Below, piece after piece: positions 47,021 through 56,273 of a DNA stretch of 64,000 nucleotides. How positions within the stretch are numbered: position 1 is the first letter of the stretch; each line of letters opens with the position of its first letter. Origin of the DNA: Phycisphaerales bacterium (GTDB lineage Bacteria; Planctomycetota; Phycisphaerae; Phycisphaerales; UBA1924); contig JAFIFZ010000079.1 in NCBI GenBank assembly GCA_020831775.1, positions 186,001-250,000 on the forward strand. Reading direction: 5' to 3'. Both the position numbers and the translations under genes were made by a program. The notes under the pieces are model-generated. The model searched no databases. It was not told where the DNA came from and was given only the letters and a program-made list of their open reading frames with translations.

Positions 47021-47955
47021 TCCGTCTCTGCGCCGGCGGGGATCCTCCGCCCCTTCGGCGCCGCGACTGTCTCGATGACTTCATCACCCCCCGAGACAAC
47101 CGCCCCGGGCATCACGATTGAACGAAGAACCACGGCCTCGGGTTCGATTCTCGCCCCCGGCATGACGACCGAATCCATCACCAACGCGTCTGAGGCGACC
47201 TCGGCGCGCTGCGCAACGACGCCGCGACGCCCCGCGCCGGGCATGGACGAGCCGGCGCCCCAGATCCGCGTCCGAGCGGGCTGACGCAGCCCGGAGGCCT
47301 CAAACGAACCCCGAATAAAGTCCTCCCGAGTCCGGAGCGAGATCGAGCCCTTGCCCGAAAGGTCGTGCACAATCGCCCGCATGCCTGCGCCGGAAACTTT
47401 CTGGAGCCACTGCTCCTTCAAGTCCAGGTAGCCCGCGTGCGGGATGAGCGCCAAAGACCGCTCGCTCGCGACATAGAGCCCCGCTGGCGAGCCGTCGGGG
47501 TTCCGCGCGATGGCGACATCGGCGCCGGTCTGTTCGTGCGCTTCGAGCAAGGTTCCCAGATCATCGGTCAGATAGCGGGCCCCCTCCGCGATGACTACGC
47601 GGGAGAGGCCAAGACCCTCGACCGCGTCGCGGACGGATCCGGCCGGCCCCCTGTATCCGGTGCGATCTTGAACGATCCGGACCCCCACCGCCCCTTCCGG
47701 CGAGGAGGGCGGCGCTCCGGCCCCTCCAAAGACGCACAGAATCTCCCGATCGATCCCCGCCCGAACAGCCGCGCCGATCCAGTGATCCAGCACCGTCCCC
47801 GTCTCGGAGAGCCAGAACGAGAGGACCGAGCATCCGGCCGCCTTCACCAGCGGCGAAGGCACCAGGCTCCCGGCGAGCAGTACCATACCGATCGCGCCCC
47901 GGGAGGACGCCCGGTCATGGCCGTCTGCGTTCGGATCGCTCTGCGAGCGGTCCAT
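47017..47955 (-). CDS. degenerate nucleotidyltransferase-like protein with hexapeptide tail
   Basis: The 312-aa protein starts at the ATG at 47955 with GGAGG about 11 bases upstream. The N-terminal region follows the NDP-sugar nucleotidyltransferase plan: GMVLLAGSLVPSPLVKAAGC, then SVLSFWLSETGTVLDHW. The G-x-G-T/S-R-x-x-P signature is missing (GSLVPSPL), so it is likely catalytically inactive. The C-terminus is a left-handed beta-helix-like run (ASDALVMDSVVMPGARIEPE, AVVLRSIVMPGAVVSGG). It overlaps the exosortase gene by four bases and shares architecture with the N-terminal part of the initiating transferase. A regulatory or scaffold role is possible. Confidence 0.75.
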   Translation of the reverse strand: MDRSQSDPNADGHDRASSRGAIGMVLLAGSLVPSPLVKAAGCSVLSFWLSETGTVLDHWIGAAVRAGIDREILCVFGGAGAPPSSPEGAVGVRIVQDRTGYRGPAGSVRDAVEGLGLSRVVIAEGARYLTDDLGTLLEAHEQTGADVAIARNPDGSPAGLYVASERSLALIPHAGYLDLKEQWLQKVSGAGMRAIVHDLSGKGSISLRTREDFIRGSFEASGLRQPARTRIWGAGSSMPGAGRRGVVAQRAEVASDALVMDSVVMPGARIEPEAVVLRSIVMPGAVVSGGDEVIETVAAPKGRRIPAGAETE

Positions 47956-48206
47956 CGGATCTGTGCCTCCCCCGCCCTCGTGAGGCGGGTTGCGGATCGG
48001 TCGAGCCGCCAGCTCTTTTACCGGACCAAGCGGAATGCCCCCCGCGCACCGGCCGGGCCGGCGCGAAGCAAGCGGGGTCATTGGCTCTCAACTGGTCTTT
48101 GTCGGCGCGAACGACCTGCAACACAACTGTAAGGCCCGATATCGGACGGGCTCCATGTTCTACGCACGCCACGATGGAATCTCGGCGGAATGAGCCGGCT
48201 TTGATC

Positions 48207-49427
48207 TCAACCGTTGGCTTCGAGCCCGAGCTCGGCCAGGGCCCGTTGGACCGACCGCCACTTCTCGGTCCAGGTCTGGGGGCGGACCCTGTCCCGGCCC
48301 GGCGCCGGATCGTGCCGCTGCTCGATGGCCTCTGAGATCTGGGCCGCGAACGCATCGGCGTCGGCCCCGACCCGGACAAGACCCTCATACCGTTCCAGCT
48401 CTGGAAAAGGCGTGCTGACCACCGGGCGGCCGACGGCCAGGTACTCCTTGAGCTTCACCGGATTGCACGCCCGGATCCAGTCGCTCTGGTTCCACGGCAT
48501 GATCAGCACATCCGCCGCGGCCATGTACGCGGGCACCTGCTCGTAGTCGCGCTTGCCCAGCAGCTTGACATTGGAGAGCTCGCACCAGCCCTCCGGCAGC
48601 GAACAGGCGCCGACGAGGAAGAAGTTGACCTCGGGCAGCTTCGACGCTGCGGCGACAAACAGCTCCGGATCGAAGGTGTGGCTGTCGATCCCGCCGATGA
48701 AGCCGACACGGGGCCGTGGGATGTCTCGAACATCCTCCGGTTCGGGCGCATCGCCCCGCCCCGCCTTCTCAAAGTCGGTCGAGTCGACGCCGTGGTCGAC
48801 GAACAACGCCCGCCGGCACCCCCCCGCCTCTTCCGCGTGCAGCCAGGAGGAGCAGAAGAGCGTCAGATCGGCGCGGTCCTTCAAAAACCGGTCGAAGCCC
48901 GCGATCCGCTCGGTGTCGACATTCGCAAACGCCTCGAAACGGTCCGTCCGCTGGTACACCACGCCCACGGCGTTCAGCCTGTCCACCACCTTCGCGCCCG
49001 GCGGGCAGGCGACCCAGACGAGCGGGCGCTTGATGCCGAGCTTCTTCGCTGCTCGCCTGACCTGCCACGCCAGCAGCGTGTCGTTGAACTTCCCCCCGAG
49101 CCCCGCGGGCGCAACAGCCGGGCTGAAGACCGCGAAGCGGTCGCGCACGCGCACCATGCCGCGGCGGAGGCTCTTGAGCTTGCGACGCACGCGTTGCACG
49201 AACATCCGCCCCTCGCGGGCGCTGGGCACGCGCATCCCGATGGAGTTGACATATAGGACCGGCAGCGAGGCGCTGCACTCGCGCATCATCTGCATGTCGT
49301 AGTGGCCGCGGTTGTGGTACCACCAGTCCTCGCCGCCGAAGCAGATGACGCCGTCGTACGCGCGAACATCGACCGGGGCATCGCGCGATGTGCTCGGAGC
49401 TTCAGACTCGACAGCGGCTCCGCTCAT
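48207..49427 (-). CDS. glycosyltransferase, GT-B fold (GT4-like)
   Basis: The 406-aa protein has a GT-B type C-terminal half: PRVGFIGGIDSHTFDPELF, then FFLVGACSLPEGW, the donor-site region PAYMAAADVLIMPWNQ and VKLKEYLAVGRPVVSTPFPE (the E-x7-E-like motif region). The N-terminal half has DDWWYHNRGHYD-like acceptor residues. It probably adds a sugar to the lipid-linked repeat unit. It overlaps the dehydrogenase gene by four bases (ATGA). The specific sugar cannot be told. Confidence 0.87.
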   Translation of the reverse strand: MSGAAVESEAPSTSRDAPVDVRAYDGVICFGGEDWWYHNRGHYDMQMMRECSASLPVLYVNSIGMRVPSAREGRMFVQRVRRKLKSLRRGMVRVRDRFAVFSPAVAPAGLGGKFNDTLLAWQVRRAAKKLGIKRPLVWVACPPGAKVVDRLNAVGVVYQRTDRFEAFANVDTERIAGFDRFLKDRADLTLFCSSWLHAEEAGGCRRALFVDHGVDSTDFEKAGRGDAPEPEDVRDIPRPRVGFIGGIDSHTFDPELFVAAASKLPEVNFFLVGACSLPEGWCELSNVKLLGKRDYEQVPAYMAAADVLIMPWNQSDWIRACNPVKLKEYLAVGRPVVSTPFPELERYEGLVRVGADADAFAAQISEAIEQRHDPAPGRDRVRPQTWTEKWRSVQRALAELGLEANG

Positions 49428-50770
49428 GCCTTGACCAGCCTCGCCCCCATGTCCGACGCGTACTCCCGCATCGCGTTCCGCGTGTCCACCACCAGCGAGG
49501 CGTGCCTCGCGAGCAACGAGTAGTCCACACGCTTGTGGTCCGTCGCGATCAGCACCGCGTCGAACCCGCCGACCGAGTCGGCCGTCAGCTCCACGCTCTT
49601 CATCCGCAGGTCGTGCTTGCGCACCTTCGGGGCGACGGGCACGTGCGGGTCGTGGTACTGCACCTCCGCGCCGAGGTCCATCAGCAGCTCGATCAGCTCG
49701 AACGCCGGGCTCTCGCGCGTGTCGTCGATGTCCGGCTTGTACGCCAGACCGATCACCAGCACCTTCGAGCCGCGCACCGGCTTGGCGTGCTCGTTCAGCG
49801 CCAGCGAGAGCTTCTCCACCACCCAGTGCGGCATCGAGGTGTTGATCGCGCCCGCCAGCTCGATAAACCGCGTCGCGTGCCCCACTTCCTTCGCCTTCCA
49901 GGTCAGGTAGAACGGATCGATCGGGATGCAGTGCCCGCCCAGCCCGGGGCCGGGGTAGAACGGCATGAACCCGAACGGCTTGGTGGACGCCGCACGCACA
50001 ACCTGCCAGATGTCGATGTCCATCCGATCCAGGATCATCTTCATCTCGTTGACCAGCGCGATGTTCACGGCACGGAAGATGTTCTCCAGCAGCTTGGCCG
50101 CCTCGGCCACCTCCGCCGACTCGACCTCGACCACCTGCGAGACGCCCCGCCGGTAGAGCATCGCCGCCAGCTCCGTCGACCGGTCATCGATCCCGCCGAC
50201 GAGCTTGGGGATCGTCGAGGTGCTGTGGTCCTTGCGGCCCGGGTCCTCGCGTTCGGGGCTGAAGGCGACGAAGAGGTCGTCGCCCGGCGTGAGCTTCACG
50301 CCGCGGGCCGAGGCCTCCTCGAGCATCGCCGGCAGGAACTCGTCGCGCGTCGTCCGCGGGTAGGTCGTCGACTCGAGCGTGACGAGCTGGCCCGGCCGCA
50401 GACAGCGGCCGATCGCCCTGGCCGAATCGATCACATACGAGAGGTCCGGCTCCTGGTGCCTGCCCAGCGGCGTCGGCACACAGACGATCACCACATCCGC
50501 CTCGCCGAGGCGCGAGAAATCGGCCGTCGCCTCGAAGCGGTCGCTTCCAGCGAGGTCGCCGGTCATCTCCGGGCCGAGGTGCCTGAGGTAGTTCTCGCCC
50601 CGCCCGAGCATCTCGATCTTCTCGGGGTCGATATCGAACCCGAGCACCGGCAGCCCCCCCCGATGCAAGGCATGGGCCAGCGGCAACCCGACATACCCGA
50701 GCCCCACAATCCCGACGATCGCCTCGCCCGACGCGATCTTGTCCTTGAGCTGCTGATAGGTGGTCGACAC
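49424..50770 (-). CDS. nucleotide-sugar 6-dehydrogenase (UDP-GlcNAc/ManNAc dehydrogenase type)
   Basis: It oxidises a UDP-sugar to the uronic acid with NAD. The product is 448 aa. GTG at 50770 is preferred: an AGAGG site lies about eight bases upstream, whereas the longer form begins with a low-complexity His/Ala run. IVGIVGLGYVGLPLA is the NAD loop; TLESTTYPRTTRDEFL is present; the catalytic Cys is in GPGLGGHCIPIDPFYL. The TYPRTTRDEF/GHCIPIDP pattern fits WbpA/WbpO-type enzymes (UDP-N-acetyl-hexosamine) better than UDP-glucose dehydrogenases, suggesting a hexosaminuronic acid in the polymer. Confidence 0.92.
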   Translation of the reverse strand: MSTTYQQLKDKIASGEAIVGIVGLGYVGLPLAHALHRGGLPVLGFDIDPEKIEMLGRGENYLRHLGPEMTGDLAGSDRFEATADFSRLGEADVVIVCVPTPLGRHQEPDLSYVIDSARAIGRCLRPGQLVTLESTTYPRTTRDEFLPAMLEEASARGVKLTPGDDLFVAFSPEREDPGRKDHSTSTIPKLVGGIDDRSTELAAMLYRRGVSQVVEVESAEVAEAAKLLENIFRAVNIALVNEMKMILDRMDIDIWQVVRAASTKPFGFMPFYPGPGLGGHCIPIDPFYLTWKAKEVGHATRFIELAGAINTSMPHWVVEKLSLALNEHAKPVRGSKVLVIGLAYKPDIDDTRESPAFELIELLMDLGAEVQYHDPHVPVAPKVRKHDLRMKSVELTADSVGGFDAVLIATDHKRVDYSLLARHASLVVDTRNAMREYASDMGARLVKA

Positions 50771-50881
50771 AGGTTCCTCTCCGTTCGCGGCCGCCGGTTC
50801 GGGGGTGGCGGCGTGGTGTGCAATCATTGGCATGCCGCAGGATCGATCGGATCGAGGGGGGCGCGGCTGGAGAGAAGCCTC

Positions 50882-51376
50882 TTAACCGCGGACGAAGGAA
50901 CGGACGAAGTCCAGAAGCCTCTCGCTCGCCCATGGCGATGCCGCCGCTTCGGACGGCGGGGCTGATGCCAGCCCAACCAACTCATCAAGGCGTTCGGCCA
51001 GATCTTCCTCCTCCCAAGCAACCAGAATCCCCGGACGCCCTTCAAAGTGCTTCGCGGTCGCCAGTTGATGATCGTTCCGCTGCTCGCCCAACGACGCCTT
51101 CCGCGGCATGATCAGCAGCGGCTTGCCCCGCGTCATCGCCGTCAGAATTGTGCCCATCCCCGCATGCCCGACAACCGCGTCCGCCTGTTCGAACAGTTCA
51201 TTGAACCTCGACGGCGACACGAAGGGCTCGACCTCAAGATGCTCGTACCGGTGCTCGTCCGGTCCGGCCTGCGCCGAGACCTGTGGCCGAACATCGCAGG
51301 CCCCCGCCCATCGATCGACCCCTCCGGTCAAACGCTCGAACGAGAGCTGGGTGCCGACTGTCAGAAACAACCTCAC
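50882..51376 (-). CDS. Alg13-like glycosyltransferase catalytic subunit
   Basis: The 164-aa protein starts at GTG 51376, overlapping the stop of the Alg14-like gene (GTGA). The start upstream in the same frame is rejected. RLFLTVGTQLSFERL and the UDP-sugar binding region DAVVGHAGMGTILTAMTRGK then PLLIMPRKASLGEQ match Alg13/PssE-type subunits. It pairs with the Alg14-like membrane partner to transfer the second sugar of the lipid-linked unit. Confidence 0.88.
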   Translation of the reverse strand: MRLFLTVGTQLSFERLTGGVDRWAGACDVRPQVSAQAGPDEHRYEHLEVEPFVSPSRFNELFEQADAVVGHAGMGTILTAMTRGKPLLIMPRKASLGEQRNDHQLATAKHFEGRPGILVAWEEEDLAERLDELVGLASAPPSEAAASPWASERLLDFVRSFVRG

Positions 51377-51864
51377 AGCACCGCCCCTTCGAAACGCGGG
51401 GCTCGCTCTTGATCCCCTCGCCGTGTCCGGGCCTCGCCCGACACGCCGAGATGCTCCCACTGCGTCAGCCACTCATGGGCGTGCTTGCCCGCCATCCGCC
51501 CGGACATCGACAACTCCTCCGAGTTTGCGATGCTGTCGATCCACATCGTCCGAGCCCCCAGCAGCTTTGCAAACCTGATCGCGGCATACCCCGGCGCCGC
51601 ACCCGTCGTCACAACCACATCCGGCCGGACGCGAACCACCGCCCAGAGCACTGCCAGAAACATCCTCGCCACGGCGACCTTGTTCCATCGATTCGCGTCT
51701 GGAACAACGATCAACCGAGCCGGAGCAACATCCGCGGCGTACCCCGCCTCCGTCGTCAGAAAAACAACCTCGCACCCCTCGAACGCGGGGCGAAGGCGCA
51801 TAAGCTGCACCCAATGCCCGCCGCCGGAGGCGACAGCCAGAACCCGAGGTGCCGCCTCCTTCAT
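51373..51864 (-). CDS. Alg14-like glycosyltransferase membrane subunit
   Basis: The 163-aa protein begins MKEAAPRVLAVASGGGHWVQ, the Alg14 N-terminus (SxGGH). ARMFLAVLWAVVRVRPDVVV, then TTGAAPGYAAIRFAKLLGA follow the family. It recruits the Alg13 subunit to the membrane. ATGA overlap with the methyltransferase gene upstream; GTGA overlap with Alg13 downstream. The C-terminal 25 residues are Arg/Glu-rich. Confidence 0.88.
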   Translation of the reverse strand: MKEAAPRVLAVASGGGHWVQLMRLRPAFEGCEVVFLTTEAGYAADVAPARLIVVPDANRWNKVAVARMFLAVLWAVVRVRPDVVVTTGAAPGYAAIRFAKLLGARTMWIDSIANSEELSMSGRMAGKHAHEWLTQWEHLGVSGEARTRRGDQERAPRFEGAVL

Positions 51865-52550
51865 GCTTCGACCTCGGGAAATCCGCTGTACGCAACCCAT
51901 GATTTCACAAATGGACCGAAACGCTCTCCCCATAGAGTAGAGTCGGGAAACAGCTTCCTCATCTCTCTCTTGGTCACCAGACGAACTTCATCGACCAATT
52001 GCTTCGCCTTCTCAGGGTCACGCTCGGGCCCTCGCCAACCGCAGCGCCGGCGCCGGATCAGACTGTACCGAATCGATTTTGGAAGCCACTGCCACCCGGG
52101 GACATGGAAATGAGGCTCCATCGGAAACCAGTAGTTCGGCGTCTGCACCCAATAGGCCCCGGCGACCCGCCTCACCTCGGCAGCCATCTTCTCCTGGTTC
52201 TCATAGGTGAACACATGCTCAATCACCGAATTGCTAAACGCAATGTCGAATTCGCCGTCGGCGACACCATCAAGGCGAGTGGCGTCCCCAGCCTTGCTCT
52301 GTATGTTGCTGTACTTCGACTCCGACTCTTCAAGATTGATTAGAGTGATCTGGCGATCCTCGCGCCCAGCCCAACCCCGCCGCTCCCAGAACTCTACCGT
52401 GCCTCCGAGATCAATGATCGAGACAGTCTCCCCCAATGACTTGGTGATTTTATCAAATTTCTCGAATCGCCTTTGGCGCATTCGATTCATCATCGACTTG
52501 GGATTGCGCCAATCTGCCATCCCTCTGATGCCGCCGATCTTCTCACTCAT
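51861..52550 (-). CDS. class I SAM-dependent methyltransferase
   Basis: The 229-aa protein has the Rossmann methyltransferase motif I SIIDLGGTVEFW, motif II-like LINLEESESKY, an acidic GDATRLDGVADGEFDIAFS and the segment NSVIEHVFTYENQEKMAAEV, the SAM fold's motif IV region. It likely methylates a sugar of the polysaccharide or a lipid-linked precursor. Base composition is lower in GC than its neighbours, as for other glycan-specific genes in the region. It overlaps the GT2 gene by four bases. Confidence 0.85.
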   Translation of the reverse strand: MSEKIGGIRGMADWRNPKSMMNRMRQRRFEKFDKITKSLGETVSIIDLGGTVEFWERRGWAGREDRQITLINLEESESKYSNIQSKAGDATRLDGVADGEFDIAFSNSVIEHVFTYENQEKMAAEVRRVAGAYWVQTPNYWFPMEPHFHVPGWQWLPKSIRYSLIRRRRCGWRGPERDPEKAKQLVDEVRLVTKREMRKLFPDSTLWGERFGPFVKSWVAYSGFPEVEA

Positions 52551-53512
52551 GAAGGCTCCCCGGCTACCTTGTTATGGCACTTCGCCCAGTACGATCGATC
52601 ACGCCAGACCTTGATCCACACTTCCGATCGACGACGGTGCCGCCGAAACGGCGACCACGACAGCAAGGATCTCGACATCGGCCACAACAGCAGCAATGCC
52701 CTTGCTACGCCCCGACCAGCCTTCGACATGTGCCTCTCCACGAGTTGCATCTTTGCATTTAATATGCGACTAATTTTACCAGACTCAATCTTCTCCGAAG
52801 CCCCGCCATGGTGCACGATCACGGCATCGGCGGTGACCATTGGGCGCACGCCGAGCTTCTTCGCCCGCAGGCATAGGTCGGCTTCCTCGCCGTACATGAA
52901 GAACGCGGGGTCAAAGCCGCCGAGCCGGTCCCACAGGTCCCTTTTGATCAGAAAGAAGCAACCGCTAACGATGTCGACCTCGCGCTCCCCCTCGCTCCAC
53001 CAAGCCGAGACCGCCTCGGGGTTGAACACGCGGCTGCCAGAAAACGCCTTGCTCAGCCCGGACACCTGGCACACAAGGCTCCAGACCGTCATCCGCGTCC
53101 AGCAGGAACTCGGGTTCACACGCCCGTCGGCGAACACCGTCCTTCCGCCCCAGATCCCCGCCTCGGGGTTGGAATCCGCGAAGGCGAGTAGCTTGTCGAC
53201 CGCTCCGTCGAGCACCTCCGTGTCGGGGTTGAGAAGCAGCAGGTACCGCCCCGAGGCGTGCTCGGCGGCGGCGTTGTTCGCCCCGGCAAACCCCAGATTC
53301 TCCTCAGATCGGGTCAGCCGCACCCGCCCGCCGAACTCCGCCTCGATCGCGTCCGCCGAGCCGTCGCTCGACGCGTTGTCCCAGACGATGACCTCGTAGT
53401 CGCAACGGGTCTGGTCGATGAGAGTCCTCAACGCATCGAGCGTCAACTCGCGCGTGTTGTAGCTGATAACTAGGACGGAGAGCTCGGGGTTGTTCGCGTC
53501 GGCTCGGCTCAC
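52547..53512 (-). CDS. GT2 family glycosyltransferase (rhamnosyltransferase-like)
   Basis: The 321-aa protein has LSVLVISYNTRELTLDAL at the N-terminus, VIVWDNASSDGSADAI, GFAGANNAAAEHASGRYLLL and NPDTEV (DxD-type metal site), DIVSGCFFLIKRDLW and GFDPAFFMYGEEADLCLRA, all of the GT2 rhamnosyltransferase-like group. GTG start at 53512 overlaps the polymerase gene's stop. With rml genes nearby, dTDP-rhamnose is the likely donor, though not proven. Confidence 0.9.
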   Translation of the reverse strand: MSRADANNPELSVLVISYNTRELTLDALRTLIDQTRCDYEVIVWDNASSDGSADAIEAEFGGRVRLTRSEENLGFAGANNAAAEHASGRYLLLLNPDTEVLDGAVDKLLAFADSNPEAGIWGGRTVFADGRVNPSSCWTRMTVWSLVCQVSGLSKAFSGSRVFNPEAVSAWWSEGEREVDIVSGCFFLIKRDLWDRLGGFDPAFFMYGEEADLCLRAKKLGVRPMVTADAVIVHHGGASEKIESGKISRILNAKMQLVERHMSKAGRGVARALLLLWPMSRSLLSWSPFRRHRRRSEVWIKVWRDRSYWAKCHNKVAGEPS

Positions 53513-54906
53513 GATGGGCTGGTCTCCGCACGGCTGGGCTTGAGCAGGTCCGCGGTCCGAGCCGCGCAGACGGGACGCATCGCCCTCACCGCCCGCGGCC
53601 TCGCCGCCCACTCCCCGATGCTTCCCGCCATCGCCAGCGTCAGGAACCAGAGCATAATAATCTGGCCGAAGTATGAAACGCTGATAAAGCTCACCAGGTG
53701 AACTCCCAGCGAGATCAACACCGCCCAGACGATGACTGACTTCACCCTGTCGCCACTGTAGGTGTCAACCGCTCGGAGCAGAAGCTGCAACGCAGCCCCG
53801 ATCATCAGCAAATAGACGATCAAGGTAACGAGACCTCCACGAACCGCCTCAAGGATGTATTGGTTTGTAATGTCCGCGACCCCCGCCCCATGAAAATCGG
53901 CCAGAAACGCAATATCGGTCGCCCCGAGCCAGATCCACTTGTCGGGGTGCGACATAAAGCTATCAATGAGTTGATATCGATGATAACCGGTAGATCCTCC
54001 CACGAAATCAATCCGTCCGATGAGGTGCCACACAGGCGCGTTCATTGCGAAGTGAAGGCCTACGAGCATGACGACACCCGCCGCCAGCATCAACCGCGAG
54101 TACTTCCGCAACGGGTAGAGCCCGGCGATTGCAAAGGCAACACCCGCCGACGCCACCGGGCCGCTCGATGCGCACATCACGATGATCCCAAGGGAGCAGA
54201 CGATACCCGCAAAGACAAGCGGCCGCCGCCGCGGGTTGGTCCACCACTGCAAGGCGATGAACGGCATCGCCACGGCCCAGAATGTACCGGCAAGGATTGC
54301 ATGGGCGAAAGCGCCCCTGGCCCGCAGCTTTCCATCCCGAACCCCAGTATGCTCCGGAATACCACCGAAGATTGAGAATAGGTTTCGTCCCGTGCTTTTC
54401 TCAACGAGAAACACGCAGAGTACCGGGATCACAATAATCGCCAGCGCAAATCCCACCCCGACGATATCCCTCCACTCGCGGATCAGACATCGGAACAGAA
54501 AGTACATCCCTGCCCCGTCAAAGATCCACCCCGACCGATTCACCACCGCATCCGGCGTCCCCTCCCTGATGATGTAGATCGCCGCCCCCGCCACCAGCCA
54601 GGCGCACAGAAGCGCGTCAACTCGGTTGAACCGAACACCAAGGTACTCCTGCCGCAACAGCACCCGCGCCGCCCCAAACAGCACCATGATCCGCAGCAGG
54701 TTGAAATCAGCACCAGCGATCACGATCCGCTGACTCATCGCGACGAAACAGCAGATCACCAGCATCGGCAGCACCGCATGCCGCCGAGGGAGCAGCAGCA
54801 GCGCGACCCCGCAAACGAGCATCGCCGCCACCCCCAAGGGATGCAGCGTCGTCTGACCCACGAATTCAGAGCTTTGGCCAGCCTGTTGAGCCAAGTAAAA
54901 CGGCAC
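53509..54906 (-). CDS. O-antigen ligase/polymerase-like membrane protein (Wzy candidate)
   Basis: The 465-aa protein is very hydrophobic with about 11 membrane helices (MLVCGVALLLLPRRHAVLPM, VICCFVAMSQRIVI). A large periplasmic loop between helices holds GGSTGYHRYQLIDSFMSHPD, the typical Wzy/WaaL acceptor loop. GTG start at 54906. In a Wzx/Wzy-type locus it is the polymerase; ligase function cannot be excluded. Confidence 0.85.
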   Translation of the reverse strand: MPFYLAQQAGQSSEFVGQTTLHPLGVAAMLVCGVALLLLPRRHAVLPMLVICCFVAMSQRIVIAGADFNLLRIMVLFGAARVLLRQEYLGVRFNRVDALLCAWLVAGAAIYIIREGTPDAVVNRSGWIFDGAGMYFLFRCLIREWRDIVGVGFALAIIVIPVLCVFLVEKSTGRNLFSIFGGIPEHTGVRDGKLRARGAFAHAILAGTFWAVAMPFIALQWWTNPRRRPLVFAGIVCSLGIIVMCASSGPVASAGVAFAIAGLYPLRKYSRLMLAAGVVMLVGLHFAMNAPVWHLIGRIDFVGGSTGYHRYQLIDSFMSHPDKWIWLGATDIAFLADFHGAGVADITNQYILEAVRGGLVTLIVYLLMIGAALQLLLRAVDTYSGDRVKSVIVWAVLISLGVHLVSFISVSYFGQIIMLWFLTLAMAGSIGEWAARPRAVRAMRPVCAARTADLLKPSRAETSPS

Positions 54907-54909
54907 GGC

Positions 54910-56253
54910 TCACCCGCTCCCCGCGGGCGCCCCCGCCCTCGACACCACCCGCTCGACAAACCCCGCCAGCCGCTCCGTCAGCGCACGCCGCTCGAACTCC
55001 CCCACCCACGCCTCAGGCGCACGCCGCCCGACAGAGCGCCCCACAACACCCTCCAGCTCACGAAGCCCCCGCACAATATCCCCCGGGTCGCACGGCTCAG
55101 CCACCACCCCCACCCCGCTCCGCTCCACGAGCTCCCGAGCGTCACCCTCGGGCAAAAGCCCCAGGATCGGCCGCCCCGTCGCCAGATACTCGTAGGTCTT
55201 CCCCGGCACGATCCTGCTCCGTTCACCCTTCGCCAGCCCGTGCAACGGCAGCAGCAACGCCTCCGCCAGGCGGATATGACGCACCGCCTCCGTGTGCGGC
55301 ACATACCCGTGAAACCGCACCGCATCGCCGGCGCCCGACGACGCCACTGACGCCTTATCGGCATCCGTCGCTGTGCCGATCACCTCGATACGGACGCGAC
55401 CGCCCAAAGGATCGCCCGTCTCCCGCAGACGACGCACCGCCTCCAGCACATGCACCAGCGTCCGCCCTGAGTAGTCGATCCGCTCCGGCGAATACCCCAC
55501 CAAACGCTTCACCGCACCACGAACACCAGCATACCACGACTGAACCAAGGTGCAGAGCGTACCCGAGTGGACGATTCGGAGCACACCCTCTTCCCCCGGA
55601 TCCCAAAGCGAAGGCTCGCCCGGATCGCCCTCGAAGTCCGCGGCGTCGTACCCGTTCGGAATCACCGTCAGCCGCTCAGGATCCAACCCCGGAAAGTGCT
55701 CGACAAACAACCTCCCACATTCGGGGGTGTTCGCGATCACGCCGTCCGCCGCCTCCAGCGCCGCCTTCATCTCCTGAAACTGCCGACGCCAGTGCCACTT
55801 GGTCTTGTGCGGCTGCCAGCCGTCCAGTGCCCACGGGTCACGCAGGTCCAGAACAATCGGCGTTCCGGGCCGACGCTCTCGCACGATCGCCGCAGAACGC
55901 ACCAGAGAGAACGGCGACATCGTGTACACCACGGCGTCCGCCCGACCCGCATCGATCAACTCGCAAACAGCATCCGCCGTCGCAACAGACCACCCCTCCA
56001 GCCCGTCGATCAGACCAGCGACCCCCTCAGCCGCAGGCACACGGACAACCTCGCACCCGATCGCGCTGTCAAGCTCGGCGGCGAGTGAGGAATCCGGCGG
56101 ACGAGTCCAATTGAAGTCACCGAGCAGACCGTGCGTGATCACGCCGACATCTATCCCCGTTGCCGGAAGGTACTTGCTGAACTTCCACGGCCGCTGAGCA
56201 CCGGCGCCGCCGTCGGGCGGAAAGTAATAAGACACAATCAGTAGCCTATTCAC
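54910..56253 (-). CDS. GT4-like glycosyltransferase
   Basis: The 447-aa protein begins with GTG; MNRLLIVSYYFPPDGGAGAQ is the GT-B acceptor-side start, ERLTVIPNGYDAADFEG the hinge. The C-terminal half has RIEVIGTATDADKASVASSG, AVRFHGYVPHTEAVRHI, and KTYEYLATGRPILGLLPEGD with the donor-site Glu. GGAG lies eight bases upstream. It is separated from the polymerase by three bases. Confidence 0.9.
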   Translation of the reverse strand: MNRLLIVSYYFPPDGGAGAQRPWKFSKYLPATGIDVGVITHGLLGDFNWTRPPDSSLAAELDSAIGCEVVRVPAAEGVAGLIDGLEGWSVATADAVCELIDAGRADAVVYTMSPFSLVRSAAIVRERRPGTPIVLDLRDPWALDGWQPHKTKWHWRRQFQEMKAALEAADGVIANTPECGRLFVEHFPGLDPERLTVIPNGYDAADFEGDPGEPSLWDPGEEGVLRIVHSGTLCTLVQSWYAGVRGAVKRLVGYSPERIDYSGRTLVHVLEAVRRLRETGDPLGGRVRIEVIGTATDADKASVASSGAGDAVRFHGYVPHTEAVRHIRLAEALLLPLHGLAKGERSRIVPGKTYEYLATGRPILGLLPEGDARELVERSGVGVVAEPCDPGDIVRGLRELEGVVGRSVGRRAPEAWVGEFERRALTERLAGFVERVVSRAGAPAGSG

Positions 56254-56273
56254 GCAGAGCTCCAGCAGACTAG

